From assembly GCF_008905045.1 (NCBI RefSeq), contig NZ_VWMY01000022.1:20340-84339 (forward strand): a stretch of 64,000 nt of DNA, in the 5' to 3' direction. The position numbers were made by a program, and so were the translations under genes. Within the stretch, counting starts at the first letter, position 1, and each line of letters begins with the position of its first letter. The notes under the pieces are model-generated. The model was not told where the DNA came from. It searched no databases and worked only from the letters and a program-made list of their open reading frames with translations. The stretch is from Streptomyces albicerus. GTDB lineage: Bacteria > Actinomycetota > Actinomycetes > Streptomycetales > Streptomycetaceae. Below are positions 1 to 9,642 of the stretch, one piece after another.

Positions 1-45
1 ACGGGGATGGCACGACCTATCGAATCCCGTCGGGAGGTGAACCGC

Positions 46-294
46 GTGTACGTCTGCAACTGCTTCGGGGTGACCGAAGCGCAGGTGAAGAAGCACGCGG
101 CGGAGGGTGCCGGCACCCCCCGGCAGATAGCGTCGGCCTGCAAGGCGGGCACCGACTGCGGCTCCTGCGTACGACGCATCCAGGCACTGCTCGGCCGGGA
201 CGCCTGCCCCCGCCGCGGGCTGGCCGACCAGGGCATGCCCGTGCTCGCCGAAGTGGAGCTCTCCGAGGCAGAAGAACTCGAAGAGGCTGCTTAG
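46..294 (+). CDS. bfd: Bacterioferritin-associated ferredoxin (Bfd-type [2Fe-2S] protein)
   Basis: An 82-residue [2Fe-2S] protein. In Bfd families this ferredoxin docks on bacterioferritin and passes electrons to its haem so that stored ferric iron is reduced and released. Four cysteines fit the Bfd pattern: C4-x-C6 near the N-terminus and C38-x2-C41. The C-terminus is acidic (EAEELEE). I chose the GTG at 46 because GGGAGG lies at 32-37 with normal spacing; upstream in-frame ATG 7 would add residues before the conserved VYVCNC start. It is convergent with the bacterioferritin gene 28 bases away, which fits a shared iron-storage role. Confidence 0.9.
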   Translation: MYVCNCFGVTEAQVKKHAAEGAGTPRQIASACKAGTDCGSCVRRIQALLGRDACPRRGLADQGMPVLAEVELSEAEELEEAA

Positions 295-322
295 CTCTCC
301 GCCTGTCCGGCCCTGCGACTGC

Positions 323-802
323 CTAGCTCTCCGGCTGCTCGATGAGCTGCGCGATGTAGAGCGCCTCGCCGAGCTTCTCCACCAGCTCCAGCTGGGTGTC
401 CAGATAGTCGATGTGGTGCTCCTCGTCCTCGAGGATCGACTCGAAGATGTTCGCCGAGGTGATGTCGCCCTTGTTCCGCATCACCTCGATGCCGCGCCTG
501 AGCCGGTCGATCGCCTCGACCTCGACCTGCCGGTCCGCCTGGAACATCTCGGTGACCGTCTGCCCGACCCGGACATGGAACAGCCGCTGGTAGTTCGGCA
601 GACCTTCCAGGAAGAGGATCCGGTCGGTGAGCACCTCCGCGTGCTTCATCTCGTCGAACGACTCGTGCCGCGTGTACTTCGCGAGCTTCGTCCAGCCGAA
701 GTTCTCCTGCATCTTCGCGTGCAGGAAGTACTGGTTGATCGCGGTGAGCTCAGCGGTCAGCTGCTCGTTCAGGAATTCAAGGACCTCGGGGTCGCCCTGC
801 AT
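323..802 (-). CDS. bfr: Bacterioferritin
   Basis: A 159-residue four-helix iron-storage subunit that forms a 24-mer shell, oxidises Fe(II) at a di-iron centre and stores it as a ferric mineral. The expected ferroxidase residues are visible: E18, E51 and H54 in the ESFDEMKHAE motif, and E127 and H130 in the EDEEHH motif. M52 is the haem ligand. ATG at 802 is preceded by AAGGAG; a longer reading to 904 adds a tail foreign to the family. The upstream region holds a 16-base direct repeat (877-911) that may be an operator. Confidence 0.95.
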   Translation of the reverse strand: MQGDPEVLEFLNEQLTAELTAINQYFLHAKMQENFGWTKLAKYTRHESFDEMKHAEVLTDRILFLEGLPNYQRLFHVRVGQTVTEMFQADRQVEVEAIDRLRRGIEVMRNKGDITSANIFESILEDEEHHIDYLDTQLELVEKLGEALYIAQLIEQPES

Positions 803-876
803 CGCAGAGGCTCCTTCCAAGCGGGGGGACTGGCAGGTTGCGCCGCATGATTCCACCGGCTTCGAAGATCGTCCAG

Positions 877-911
877 TAAGTGCATGCTTAGTAAGTAAGT
901 ACATGCTTAGT
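877..911. repeat. Two-copy 16-bp direct repeat upstream of bfr
   Basis: Copies at 877-892 (TAAGTGCATGCTTAGT) and 896-911 (TAAGTACATGCTTAGT) differ at one base and have a 19-bp period, nearly two helical turns. They lie 75-110 bp upstream of the bfr start and 75-110 bp upstream of the divergent molybdoenzyme start. They are far more AT-rich than the surroundings. They do not match the DtxR/IdeR iron box as I know it. An operator for a dimeric regulator is an inference. Confidence 0.6.
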
Positions 912-986
912 CCGGGTTATTCTGAATTGCCTGAATCGGGATGGACCTGGTCATGTCCACCTGCCCAGGTCTGTCAGGATGGAGTC

Positions 987-1619
987 ATGGGTCAGCCGGT
1001 GGGTCGTGAATCTGGAGAAGCAGCGCAGTCGGAGCTTCCGCCGGGGCAGCGACTGCAGCGGGGATGGCCGGTCACGCACTACGGGCCCGTACCGAAGTTC
1101 CGCCCCGAGCGCTGGGAGTTCAGGGTCTTCGGCGCCACCGCCGACAGCGAGAAGCACTGCTGGACCCACGAGGAGTTCACGGCCCTGCCGTACGCCACGG
1201 TCGTGGCCGATCTGCACTGCGTGACGAAGTTCAGCATGGTCGGCGCGGAATGGGGCGGCATTCCGGCCCGTACGATCCTGGAGATCGCCCCGCCCGCACC
1301 CGCCATCACCCATGTGATGGTCTGGGCGGAGTACGGCTTCAGTTCGAATCTGCGCCTCGACGACTTCGCGTCCGAGCGCGCGATCTTCGCCACTCACAAG
1401 GACGGCGAGCTGCTCACCGCGGAACACGGTTTTCCGCTCCGCCTCGTCGTGCCGCACCTGTATGCGTGGAAGGGCCCCAAGTGGGTCCGCGGCATCGAGT
1501 ACATGACCGCCGACCGCCGCGGCTTCTGGGAGGAGCGCGGCTACCACAACATCGGCGATCCCTGGCGCGAGCAGCGCTACTCGTACCAGGAAGAGCCCGG
1601 GGACGGCCCCGAGCTCTGA
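987..1619 (+). CDS. Sulfite-oxidase-like molybdopterin-dependent oxidoreductase
   Basis: A 210-residue protein of the sulfite oxidase / MsrP molybdopterin-binding fold, in the short soluble form common in actinobacteria. C78 in the LHCVTKFS motif is the expected molybdenum-ligating cysteine, and WVRGIEY and HLYAWKGPKW resemble conserved cofactor-pocket segments. I see no signal peptide, no haem domain and no dimerisation domain, so it is probably cytoplasmic with an unknown substrate. ATG 987 has AGGA at 976-979. It is divergent from bfr across a shared regulatory gap. Confidence 0.85.
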   Translation: MGQPVGRESGEAAQSELPPGQRLQRGWPVTHYGPVPKFRPERWEFRVFGATADSEKHCWTHEEFTALPYATVVADLHCVTKFSMVGAEWGGIPARTILEIAPPAPAITHVMVWAEYGFSSNLRLDDFASERAIFATHKDGELLTAEHGFPLRLVVPHLYAWKGPKWVRGIEYMTADRRGFWEERGYHNIGDPWREQRYSYQEEPGDGPEL

Positions 1620-1633
1620 GTCCCGCATCGTTT

Positions 1634-1659
1634 TCCCGGCTGTGCAGAGCCTGGGATTT
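1634..1659. terminator. Hairpin between convergent genes
   Basis: TCCCGGCT (1634-1641) pairs with AGCCTGGGA (1648-1656) with one bulged base and is followed by TTT on the + strand. It sits between the stop codons of the convergent molybdoenzyme and DUF4396 genes, so it could end the + transcript or both. Confidence 0.5.
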
Positions 1660-2192
1660 CAGTGGTGGTACTGGTGCACCACCGCGTGGCCCTTGCCGCG
1701 GCCGATCATCCACTTGTTCACGGGCACGGTGATCACGAAGGCGGCGGCCAGTGCGATGGCCAGCACCCACCAGAACATCGCGTCTGTGAGGTGGGCTTCC
1801 ATCATGCCCGGCCAGAACGCGATCACGCCGTTGTCGATCAGCTCCATCACCGTGATGGAGAGCGTGTCCGCGGCGAGCGCGACCCGGATCGCGGTTCTGA
1901 GATCGACGCCGGCCTTGAGCACACCGCGCAACGTGAACGAGTAGCCGAAGAGGAACGCCAGGGTGATCGCCAGGATCATCGTGGGTACGTTGCCCCAGCC
2001 CAGCGCGGTACCGATCACCATGCCGAGGACCTCGCCTATGGCGCACCCGGTGAGGCAGTGGAGGGTCGCCTGGGCGGCCATGGACCAGCTGACCTTGCCA
2101 ATGCCGGGCGCGTGGCCCTCGTGCGCGTGGCCCTCGTGTCCGTGGTCCTCGTGCGTGTGGTGCGCGTGTCCGGCGTGTGTGTCGTGCTCCAT
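1659..2192 (-). CDS. DUF4396 domain membrane protein with His-rich N-terminus
   Basis: A 177-residue protein. The first 30 residues are packed with His and Asp/Glu in HEGHAHEGHA-type repeats, a likely metal-binding segment. They are followed by about four hydrophobic segments: around residues 35-55 (HCLTGCAIGEVLGM), 58-80, 95-125 and 135-165. The family has no established function. The conserved His/Cys/Glu in the first helices and the His-rich tail suggest metal binding, which is inference. A perfect ATACCCC-CCT-GGGGTAT palindrome 50 bp upstream resembles copper-responsive CsoR operators, so copper is the leading candidate. It is transcribed alone. Confidence 0.85.
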   Translation of the reverse strand: MEHDTHAGHAHHTHEDHGHEGHAHEGHAPGIGKVSWSMAAQATLHCLTGCAIGEVLGMVIGTALGWGNVPTMILAITLAFLFGYSFTLRGVLKAGVDLRTAIRVALAADTLSITVMELIDNGVIAFWPGMMEAHLTDAMFWWVLAIALAAAFVITVPVNKWMIGRGKGHAVVHQYHH

Positions 2193-2241
2193 GGAAAGCC
2201 CCCAGTGTCCGGTAGCGGTTCCTGCGACTGACAGGAACCGT

Positions 2242-2258
2242 ATACCCCCCTGGGGTAT
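2242..2258 (-). promoter_or_regulatory. Candidate CsoR-type (copper) operator
   Basis: A perfect inverted repeat, ATACCCC (2242-2248) and GGGGTAT (2252-2258) around CCT, lies 50 bp before the DUF4396 start. CsoR-family repressors bind TACCC/GGGTA palindromes in GC-rich Gram-positives. The copper assignment is inference from sequence likeness and the His-rich product. Confidence 0.6.
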
Positions 2259-2299
2259 TTCCTCAAGAGGGAGATCCAGTGTGGGTGCCGCATGGTTTC

Positions 2300-3169
2300 T
2301 CAGCCGTCCCGGAGCTTCTTGAGCCGCTCCACGTCCGCCGCGTGCCCCAGCTTCCCGCCGGGCGTCTCGATGATCAGCGGTACGCCCTCGGTTGCGGGGT
2401 GGGTCATCAGCGCGCGGAACGGGTCCTCGCCGATATGGCCGGCGCCGATGTTCTCGTGGCGGTCCTTGTGGGCGCCGACCACATCCTTGGAGTCGTTGGC
2501 GTGGATCAGCTTCAGCCGGCCCTCGCCAACCGTGTCCACCAGCAGATCGAGCGTCTGGTGCATCCCGCTGGGCCCGGTCAGGTCGTGGCCCGCCGCGAAG
2601 ATGTGGCAGGTGTCCAGGCAGACGCCCAGTTTCGGATGAGCGTCGAGCGCCTCGAAGTACGGTCCGAAGTCCCAGGTCCGCGAGCAGAGCGAGGAGCCCT
2701 GGCCGGCCGTCGACTCGAGGAGCAGATACGGGTCGTCGTCGTGGGTCAGCTCGTCGAGCAGCGGCAGCAGATGCTCGCGTACCTGCTTGAGCGCGACCGA
2801 GCGCTCCCGGCCGCCGGTCGCCGAGCCGGTGTGCACGACGACGCCCAGCGCCCCGATCGCGCGCCCGCGGCGCAATGAGTGCCGCAGCGACTCCACCGAC
2901 TTCTCCACGGTCGCCTCGGTGTGCGAGCCGAAGTTGATCAGATAGGGCGCGTGGACGTACGCGGGGATCGACCCGGCGGCGCAGGCCGCGCGGAACTCCT
3001 CGTCCTGGAGCGGGTTTCCGGGCGGCGTCGCCCAGCCGCGCGGGTTGGCGACGAAGACCTGGACGGTCTCGGCGGCCAGGTCACGGGCGTACGAGAGGCC
3101 TACGGAGGCGAGGCCTCCGGCGACGGGGACGTGGCCGCCGACGGGGTTGCGGGACTGCTCAGTGCTCAC
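2300..3169 (-). CDS. Deoxyribonuclease IV (AP endonuclease, Nfo family)
   Basis: A 289-residue TIM-barrel endonuclease. Nfo enzymes cut the backbone at abasic sites in base excision repair using a trinuclear zinc site. Metal-binding motifs are present: HAPYLINFGS, LESTAGQG, CLDTCHIFAAGHD, HANDSKD, DRHENIGAGHIG and IIETPG. Length matches bacterial Nfo. The start is GTG at 3169, with no clear Shine-Dalgarno sequence, so a slightly different start is possible. It is separated from the kinase gene downstream of it on the map by about 130 bases of GC-rich DNA with no gene. Confidence 0.92.
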   Translation of the reverse strand: MSTEQSRNPVGGHVPVAGGLASVGLSYARDLAAETVQVFVANPRGWATPPGNPLQDEEFRAACAAGSIPAYVHAPYLINFGSHTEATVEKSVESLRHSLRRGRAIGALGVVVHTGSATGGRERSVALKQVREHLLPLLDELTHDDDPYLLLESTAGQGSSLCSRTWDFGPYFEALDAHPKLGVCLDTCHIFAAGHDLTGPSGMHQTLDLLVDTVGEGRLKLIHANDSKDVVGAHKDRHENIGAGHIGEDPFRALMTHPATEGVPLIIETPGGKLGHAADVERLKKLRDG

Positions 3170-3302
3170 TCGTTCAGGGTGTCACGTGGTCCCGGACGTC
3201 CCGTCGGCGGATACACGCACCTACCCGTACGGGGCGGATGCCCGCACCTGCCCCGTACGTACTTCTGCGTCCGCCGGTCTCGATCCTGTACGCACTTCCG
3301 CG

Positions 3303-5234
3303 TCAGCCGATCTCGATGGTGATCGTCGACCCCTTGGGCGCCGTGTCGCCGCCGTCCACCGACTGGCCCTTGACCGTGTCGCCGAAGAGGCCCAGCAGGC
3401 CGCGGTCCTCGTCGACCTTGAAGCCGGCCGCCTCCAGTTCCTGCTTCGCATCGTCGACCTTGTCGCCCACGACGTCCGGGACCTCGATCATCTCCGGGCC
3501 CTTGGAGATCGTCAGCGTGACGGTGTCGCCCTCGGCCGCCTGCCGGCCGGGACCCGGTGCCTGCTCGGCGACCTGACCGGCCTCGTACTCGGAGGTGACC
3601 CGGCCGGAGGCGACCTTGACCTTCAGGCCCGCGTCCTCCAGCTCCTGCCTCGCGTCCTCGAGGTCGTCGCCGAGGACCTCGGGCACGTCCACCGGGCTGC
3701 CCTTGCTGACGGTGATCGCGATGGCCGAACCCCCGCGGCGCTCCGTGCCCGCCCCCGGCTCCGTGCTGATCACGAAGCCCGGCGTGACCTCGTCGTGGAA
3801 GGCCTTGGTGACCATGCCCGGCACCAGGCCTTCGTTCCTCAGCCGCTCCTTGGCCTTGTCCAGCGCGTAGCCCTCCAGGTCCGGCACGCGCACGATCTCC
3901 GGGCCGCGCGAGACGACCAGTGTCACGGAGTCGTTGTCACGGATCCGGTCGCCCGGCGCCGGGTCGCTGTTGACGACCCTGCCGCGCTTGACCGTGTCGC
4001 TGTACTCGCGCTTGATCTGCTTCACGTCGAGCCCGGCGTTCGCGAGCTGATTCTTCGCCTCTGCCTCGGTCTTCGTGAGTACCGGCGGGACCTTGGTGAA
4101 CTGGCCGGAGTTGATGTACCAGACGCCCGCGCCGAGTCCGAGGGCCAGCAGCACCACGGCGACGATCGCGAGCAGACCGCGGCGAGGAGCTATCGCGCGG
4201 CCCCGGCCGCGGCGCGGGGGCTCGGGCGGCGGGGACGGCAGGAAGCTCGTGCGGTTCAGCTCGGCGTCGTCGTCGTTCACCGGGAGCGGCCGCGGCACCG
4301 ACAGCGAGCGCGGGATCACGCTCGTACGGTCCTCGGCGTTCTGGTGGTTCGTGGTGACCGCCTGCGGTGGCACCGCGTCCAGCTGGTCGGCGCTCAGCGC
4401 GTTCCGAGTGTCCAGGACCTGGGCGAGCAGCGCCACGGCGTCGTACGGACGGACGTCGGGATTGCGCGCGGTGGCCGAGGTGACCAGCTCGTCGAGCTCG
4501 TAGGCCAGGCCGGGCACGGCCGCCGACGGCGGGGGCACGTCCTCGTGGAGGTGCTTGTAGAGCACCGCGGCGGGCGAGTCACCCGAGTGCGGCCGGTCGC
4601 CGGTCAGCATCTCGGAGAGGAGGATGCCGCACGCGTACACGTCGACCCGGGGGTCGGCCGTGCCGTGTTCTATCTGCTCCGGCGCGAGATACGACACCGT
4701 GCCGAGCACGGCCCCCGTCGTGTTGGTGACCGTGTCCACCGCCCGTACGAGACCGAAGTCCGCCACCTTCACCCGGCCGTCGTCCCCTATCAGGACGTTC
4801 TCCGGCTTCATGTCGCGGTGCACGAACCCGGCGCGGTGCGCGGCTCCGAGCGCGGCGAGCACCGGCTCCAGGATGTCGAGGGCGGCCCGCGGCTGCAGCG
4901 CCCCGCGCTCGCGCAGCACGTCCCGCAGGGTGCATCCGGCCACGTACTCCATCGCCAGATAGACGTAACTGCCGTCCGTGCCCTGGTCGAAGACCTGCAC
5001 CACGTTCGGATGCGCGAGCCTTGCCACCGACTTGGCCTCGCGGATGAAGCGGTCGACGAACGTGGCGTCGGCCGCCAGCGTCGGGTGCATCACCTTGAGC
5101 GCGAGCACCCGGTCCAGGCGGGTGTCCACGGCCCGGTAGACCGTGGCCATCCCGCCGACCGCGATGCGCGCGTCGACGCGATAGCGACCGTCGAGCACGT
5201 GCCCGACTAGCGGGTCCTGAAGGGTCGTATCCAC
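3303..5234 (-). CDS. Membrane Ser/Thr protein kinase with four PASTA repeats
   Basis: A 643-residue PknB-type receptor kinase. The N-terminal kinase domain (about 15-275) has the glycine loop (AVGGMATVY), the Lys in LALKVM, the catalytic HRDMKPEN motif, DFG and the APE motif. A Pro/Arg-rich juxtamembrane linker precedes one membrane helix near 355-375. Four PASTA repeats fill about 382-643 and would sit outside the cell, where such repeats bind peptidoglycan fragments. I chose GTG 5234, giving VDTTLQDPLVG just before the domain; an upstream reading to 5276 is possible. An Rv2175c-type protein, whose mycobacterial homologue is a PknL substrate, lies 4.4 kb away. Confidence 0.93.
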   Translation of the reverse strand: MDTTLQDPLVGHVLDGRYRVDARIAVGGMATVYRAVDTRLDRVLALKVMHPTLAADATFVDRFIREAKSVARLAHPNVVQVFDQGTDGSYVYLAMEYVAGCTLRDVLRERGALQPRAALDILEPVLAALGAAHRAGFVHRDMKPENVLIGDDGRVKVADFGLVRAVDTVTNTTGAVLGTVSYLAPEQIEHGTADPRVDVYACGILLSEMLTGDRPHSGDSPAAVLYKHLHEDVPPPSAAVPGLAYELDELVTSATARNPDVRPYDAVALLAQVLDTRNALSADQLDAVPPQAVTTNHQNAEDRTSVIPRSLSVPRPLPVNDDDAELNRTSFLPSPPPEPPRRGRGRAIAPRRGLLAIVAVVLLALGLGAGVWYINSGQFTKVPPVLTKTEAEAKNQLANAGLDVKQIKREYSDTVKRGRVVNSDPAPGDRIRDNDSVTLVVSRGPEIVRVPDLEGYALDKAKERLRNEGLVPGMVTKAFHDEVTPGFVISTEPGAGTERRGGSAIAITVSKGSPVDVPEVLGDDLEDARQELEDAGLKVKVASGRVTSEYEAGQVAEQAPGPGRQAAEGDTVTLTISKGPEMIEVPDVVGDKVDDAKQELEAAGFKVDEDRGLLGLFGDTVKGQSVDGGDTAPKGSTITIEIG

Positions 5235-5387
5235 GCAGGTGAGTGTACGAGCCGACACTGTCAACGCCGCCCGCACTGGCGATACCGGGGCGGGACTGCA
5301 GCCGAGCTGTGACGCACGTCGCAGGGCGGCGACCGCTGTGCGGCGTACGCGTTCGGACAGGTGTTCAGACCGACTTCGGGCAGACGC

Positions 5388-6436
<1,049 letters not shown>

Positions 6437-6440
<4 letters not shown>

Positions 6441-7639
6441 GCGGGCTGCTCCGTGAGTGCTGCGGTGCTGAACCGCCTCGGGGTGAACGGACGGGCCACG
6501 TCCGGGAGTTCGCCGGTGGTCAGGACATGCGCCATGGCGTCGCCGGTGACGGGTGTGAGCAGCACACCGTTGCGGTAGTGGCCGGTCGCCAGGAGCAGCC
6601 CCGGGAGGTCGGTCGGGCCGAGCAGGGGCGCGTTGTCGGGGGAGCCAGGTCGCAGTCCGGCCCGCGTTTCGGTGAGCGGCAGCTCGGTGATGCCGGGCAC
6701 GAGTTCGTGGGCGTCCCGCAGCAGCTCGTACACGCCGCCCGCGGTCACCGTCGTGTCCCAGCCCAGCTCCTCGCTGGTCGCGCCGACGACCAGCTCGCCG
6801 CTCTCGCGCGGCACCAGATAGACATGGCTGCCCCGGACGACGGCGCGCACGGTCCGGCTCAGGAAGGGCGCGTACCGCTTCGGCACGGTCAGCCGCAGCA
6901 CCTGTCCCTTCACGGGACGCACCGGCGGCAGCACGGCGTCGGGCACGCCCGGGAGGCTTCCGCTGAGGCTGCCCGCGGCGAGCACGACCTGGCCCGCGGA
7001 CAGCTCTGTGCCGTCGGTGGCGACGACTCCGGCGGCCCGGTCCCGTACGACGGTCAGCCGCTCGGCCCAGGTCCGGTGGAAGGTCACCCCGGCCCGCTCG
7101 CAGGCCGCGACCAGGGCGCCGGCCAGCCGCCGCGGATCCACCTGGTGGTCGCCGTCGACCCGCAGGCCGCCCCGCACGCCCGGCGCGAGCATCGGCTCCA
7201 GGCGCCGGCACTCGCGGCCGCTCAGCCACTCCGACTCCAGGCCCGACTGGCGCTGCAGGGCGTGCAGTTCACGCAGATGGGCGCGGTCGTCGGCGTCGAG
7301 CGCGACGGCGAGCGTGCCGCACTGCCGGTAGCCGAGATCCTGGCCCGTCACCTCGGTCAGCTCGGCGGCGAAGTCCGGATAGCGGCGCGCGGAGGCCACA
7401 TTGAGGCCGAGCAGGGTCTGCTCGCCGTAGTGGAGCTCGGTGACGGCGGCCAGCATCCCGGCCGCGACCTGCGCGGCGCCACCGCCGGGTTCGGGGTCCA
7501 CGAGCGCGGTCGTGAACCCGCGCTGCGCGGCCCGCCAGGCCGTGACCAGGCCGATGATTCCGCCGCCGACGACGAGGACGTCGGATGTCCCCGATGGGCG
7601 CGGTGTCCTCTGAGGCGATGCTTCTGGTGTACGCGACAT
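6437..7639 (-). CDS. thiO: Glycine oxidase
   Basis: A 400-residue FAD-dependent amine oxidase of the DAO/GlyOX fold. ThiO oxidises glycine to iminoglycine, the dehydroglycine substrate of ThiG, in aerobic thiamine synthesis. The FAD-binding motif VVGGGIIGLVTAWRAAQRG is near residues 23-41, and the C-terminal ATGHYRNGVLLTP segment matches the flavin site of the family. ATG 7639 follows GGGAGGGG at the end of the TPP riboswitch. Its stop overlaps the thiS start by ATGA. Confidence 0.94.
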
Positions 7640-7647
7640 GGGCGTCC

Positions 7648-7745
7648 AGCCCCTCCCTTCGCCGGCATGACCCGGATCAGGTTCGTACGGTCGGAGGCCG
7701 TCCCAGCCTCCCTCTCAGCCCGGTGCGTCCGGGCTCCCGCGAGTG
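7648..7745 (-). promoter_or_regulatory. TPP riboswitch (THI element) before thiO
   Basis: On the minus strand the leader carries the conserved THI-box blocks: CGGGAGCCC, CGGGCTGAGAGGG, then ACCTGATCCGGGTCATGCC and GGCGAAGGGAGGGG. These are the TPP aptamer helices. The GGGAGGGG end is also the thiO ribosome binding site region, about ten bases before the ATG, so ligand-dependent hiding of that site is the likely control mode; that last point is inference. Confidence 0.93.
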
Positions 7746-7802
7746 CTCTACGTTGGCCACCCTAGCCCTTCGTCTCACACCTCAGTAAGGGAGCCTTCAC
7801 GC

Positions 7803-8147
7803 ATGGCCCGGTCGCTCGACGGTCTCGTTCTCGCCCCGGTCGCGGACCAGGCCCCAGGTCAGGTGGGTACGCGCACCCGGTTCGCGTACCACGAGAAGGC
7901 GGGCCGGATCTGGGCCGAGTACGCGGGCGGGGACGTCGTACACGGCCACCTGGTGGGCACTCGGGAGGGCGACCGGCTCGACTTCCGGTACGTACAGCTG
8001 AAGCAGGACGGCACCACCTCCTCCGGGCACTGTGTGTCGCAGGTCGTCGAGCTGGCCGACGGGCGCGTGCGTCTGGAGGAGACCTGGGAGTGGGAGTCGC
8101 AGGCGGGCAGCGGGACAAGTGTGGTCGAAGAGGTCACCGAACGCTGA
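7803..8147 (+). CDS. Conserved hypothetical beta-rich protein
   Basis: A 114-residue soluble protein. The pattern LDG..L.....PGQVGT.TRF.YHEKAGRIWAEYAGGDVVHGHLVG suggests a small beta-barrel with repeated strand-Gly turns. Similar proteins in Streptomyces have sometimes been labelled N-acetylglutamate synthase, but I see no acetyltransferase motif, so I do not assign that function. ATG 7803 has AAGGGAG at 7787-7793. It is divergent from thiO across the riboswitch region. Confidence 0.8.
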   Translation: MARSLDGLVLAPVADQAPGQVGTRTRFAYHEKAGRIWAEYAGGDVVHGHLVGTREGDRLDFRYVQLKQDGTTSSGHCVSQVVELADGRVRLEETWEWESQAGSGTSVVEEVTER

Positions 8148-8177
8148 CGCTGTGCAACAGCTCACTGATCGCGCCCC

Positions 8178-8206
8178 CTGACTGACAATTCGTCGGTGTC
8201 TATGGT
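8178..8206 (+). promoter_or_regulatory. Candidate promoter giving a leaderless transcript
   Basis: CTGACT (8178-8183), a 17-base spacer and TATGGT (8201-8206). The -10 ends seven bases before the GTG at 8213, so transcription would start at or next to the start codon. No Shine-Dalgarno sequence is visible before that GTG, which agrees with a leaderless mRNA. Confidence 0.5.
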
Positions 8207-8212
8207 GATCGT

Positions 8213-9442
8213 GTGAGCGAGCAGACGCAGGGGCGGAGCCCGGCGGCGCGACGGAGCGCCGTGATCGTCGGCGCCGGCATGGCCGGCGTACAGACGGCCG
8301 TCGCCCTGCGGGAACAGGGCTTCACCGGCAGCGTGACGCTGATCGGCGCCGAGCCCCACCAGCCGTACGACCGGCCGCCGCTCTCCAAGGCCGTACTGCT
8401 CGGCAAGGCCGAGGGCTCCGCCTTCGACGTCGACTTCGAGGCGCTGGGCGTCGAGCTGCGTCTGGGTCTCGAGGTGACCGGCCTCCGTCCCTCGCGGCAC
8501 GAGCTCGACACGGCCGCCGGGCCCGTTCCGTACGACGTCCTGGTCGTCGCCACAGGTGCGGAACCCATCCAACTTCCGGGCGCCGAGGGCGTACCCGGAG
8601 TCCATCTGCTGCGCACGCTGGACGACGCCGAGCGGCTGCGCCCCGTACTCGCCCGGCAGCACGACATCGTGGTGGTGGGCGCGGGCTGGATCGGCGCGGA
8701 GTTCGCCACGGCGGCGCGCGAGGCGGGATGCGCGGTGACCGTCGTCGAGGCCGCCGGCCGGCCGCTTGCCGGCGCGCTGCCCGCCGAGGTGGCCGCTCCC
8801 ATGGCCGCCTGGTACGCGGACAGCGGGGCGTCGCTCCGCACCCACGCGCGCGTGGAGCACGTCGAGCCCGGCGCGGTGGTGCTCGACGACGGCTCGCGGC
8901 TGCCCGCGGGCGCCGTCGTCGTCGGCATCGGGGCGCGGCCCGCCACGGCCTGGCTGGCCGGCTCCGGGATCGAGCTCGGCGCGCATCGCGAGGTGGTCGC
9001 GGACGACCATCTGCGCACCTCCGTGCCGGACGTGTACGCGGTCGGCGACTGCGCCTCGTTCCCGTCGGGCCGCTACGGCGAGCGCCTGCTCGTCCACCAC
9101 TGGGACAACGCCCTCCAGGGTCCCCGTACGGTCGCCGCGAACATCGTCGGCGAGACGCCCGCCGTGTACGACCCCGTGCCGTACTTCTGGTCCGAGCAGT
9201 TCGGCCGCTTCGTCCAGTACGCGGGCCATCACGCGTCCGCCGACACCGCTGTGTGGCGCGGCGACCCGACCGGACCGTCCTGGTCGGTGTGCTGGCTCCG
9301 CGAGGACCGCCTGGTCGCGGTCCTGACAGTGGGGCGGCCGCGGGACCTGGCGCAGGGGCGGCGGCTGATCGAGGCGGGCACCCGAATGGACCCGGCCCTG
9401 CTGGCGGACCCGTCGCGGCCGCTGAAGACGACGACGATCTGA
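8213..9442 (+). CDS. FAD-dependent oxidoreductase, ferredoxin/rubredoxin reductase type
   Basis: A 409-residue pyridine-nucleotide disulfide-fold flavoprotein. The FAD motif VIVGAGMAGVQTAVALREQG is near 17-36, and the NAD(P) motif VVVGAGWIGAEFA is near 155. VYAVGDCA near 280 binds the FAD ribityl chain. PYDRPPLSK and a C-terminal reductase-like domain (FWSEQFG) match the class that reduces Rieske or [2Fe-2S] ferredoxins for monooxygenases. No ferredoxin or P450 gene is adjacent, so the partner is unknown. GTG 8213 appears leaderless. Confidence 0.88.
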   Translation: MSEQTQGRSPAARRSAVIVGAGMAGVQTAVALREQGFTGSVTLIGAEPHQPYDRPPLSKAVLLGKAEGSAFDVDFEALGVELRLGLEVTGLRPSRHELDTAAGPVPYDVLVVATGAEPIQLPGAEGVPGVHLLRTLDDAERLRPVLARQHDIVVVGAGWIGAEFATAAREAGCAVTVVEAAGRPLAGALPAEVAAPMAAWYADSGASLRTHARVEHVEPGAVVLDDGSRLPAGAVVVGIGARPATAWLAGSGIELGAHREVVADDHLRTSVPDVYAVGDCASFPSGRYGERLLVHHWDNALQGPRTVAANIVGETPAVYDPVPYFWSEQFGRFVQYAGHHASADTAVWRGDPTGPSWSVCWLREDRLVAVLTVGRPRDLAQGRRLIEAGTRMDPALLADPSRPLKTTTI

Positions 9443-9458
9443 AGACTCCGGGCGGTGG

Positions 9459-9520
9459 GGCAGTCTTTCCCCGCCCTTTCCTCGCCTTTTCCTCGCCCGT
9501 TCCCTGTCCTTTTCCCGCCG
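9459..9520 (+). other. Adenine-free polypyrimidine tract
   Basis: In the 200-base gap between the flavoenzyme and the Rv2175c-type gene, about 55 bases contain almost only C and T in TTTCC/CTTTTCC blocks with a few G. It could act as an unstructured tract near the 3' end of the flavoenzyme transcript. I see no stable hairpin before it apart from a weak AGACT/AGTCT pairing. Confidence 0.4.
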
Positions 9521-9642
9521 TGACGGCGACGGTTCCGACTGTCCTGCCCGGCGGCGTCGAACGGCCGACGGGGTGTCCGACGTGCGTCAGCCTCGGGGTC
9601 GAACAGTGCGTCCCCGGCCAGGGTCGTGGCAGGCTTGTCTTC

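Noticed and set aside
3045-5210. 721-codon frame opposite the PASTA kinase
   Set aside because: Shadow frame of a clear kinase gene, with no recognisable domain.
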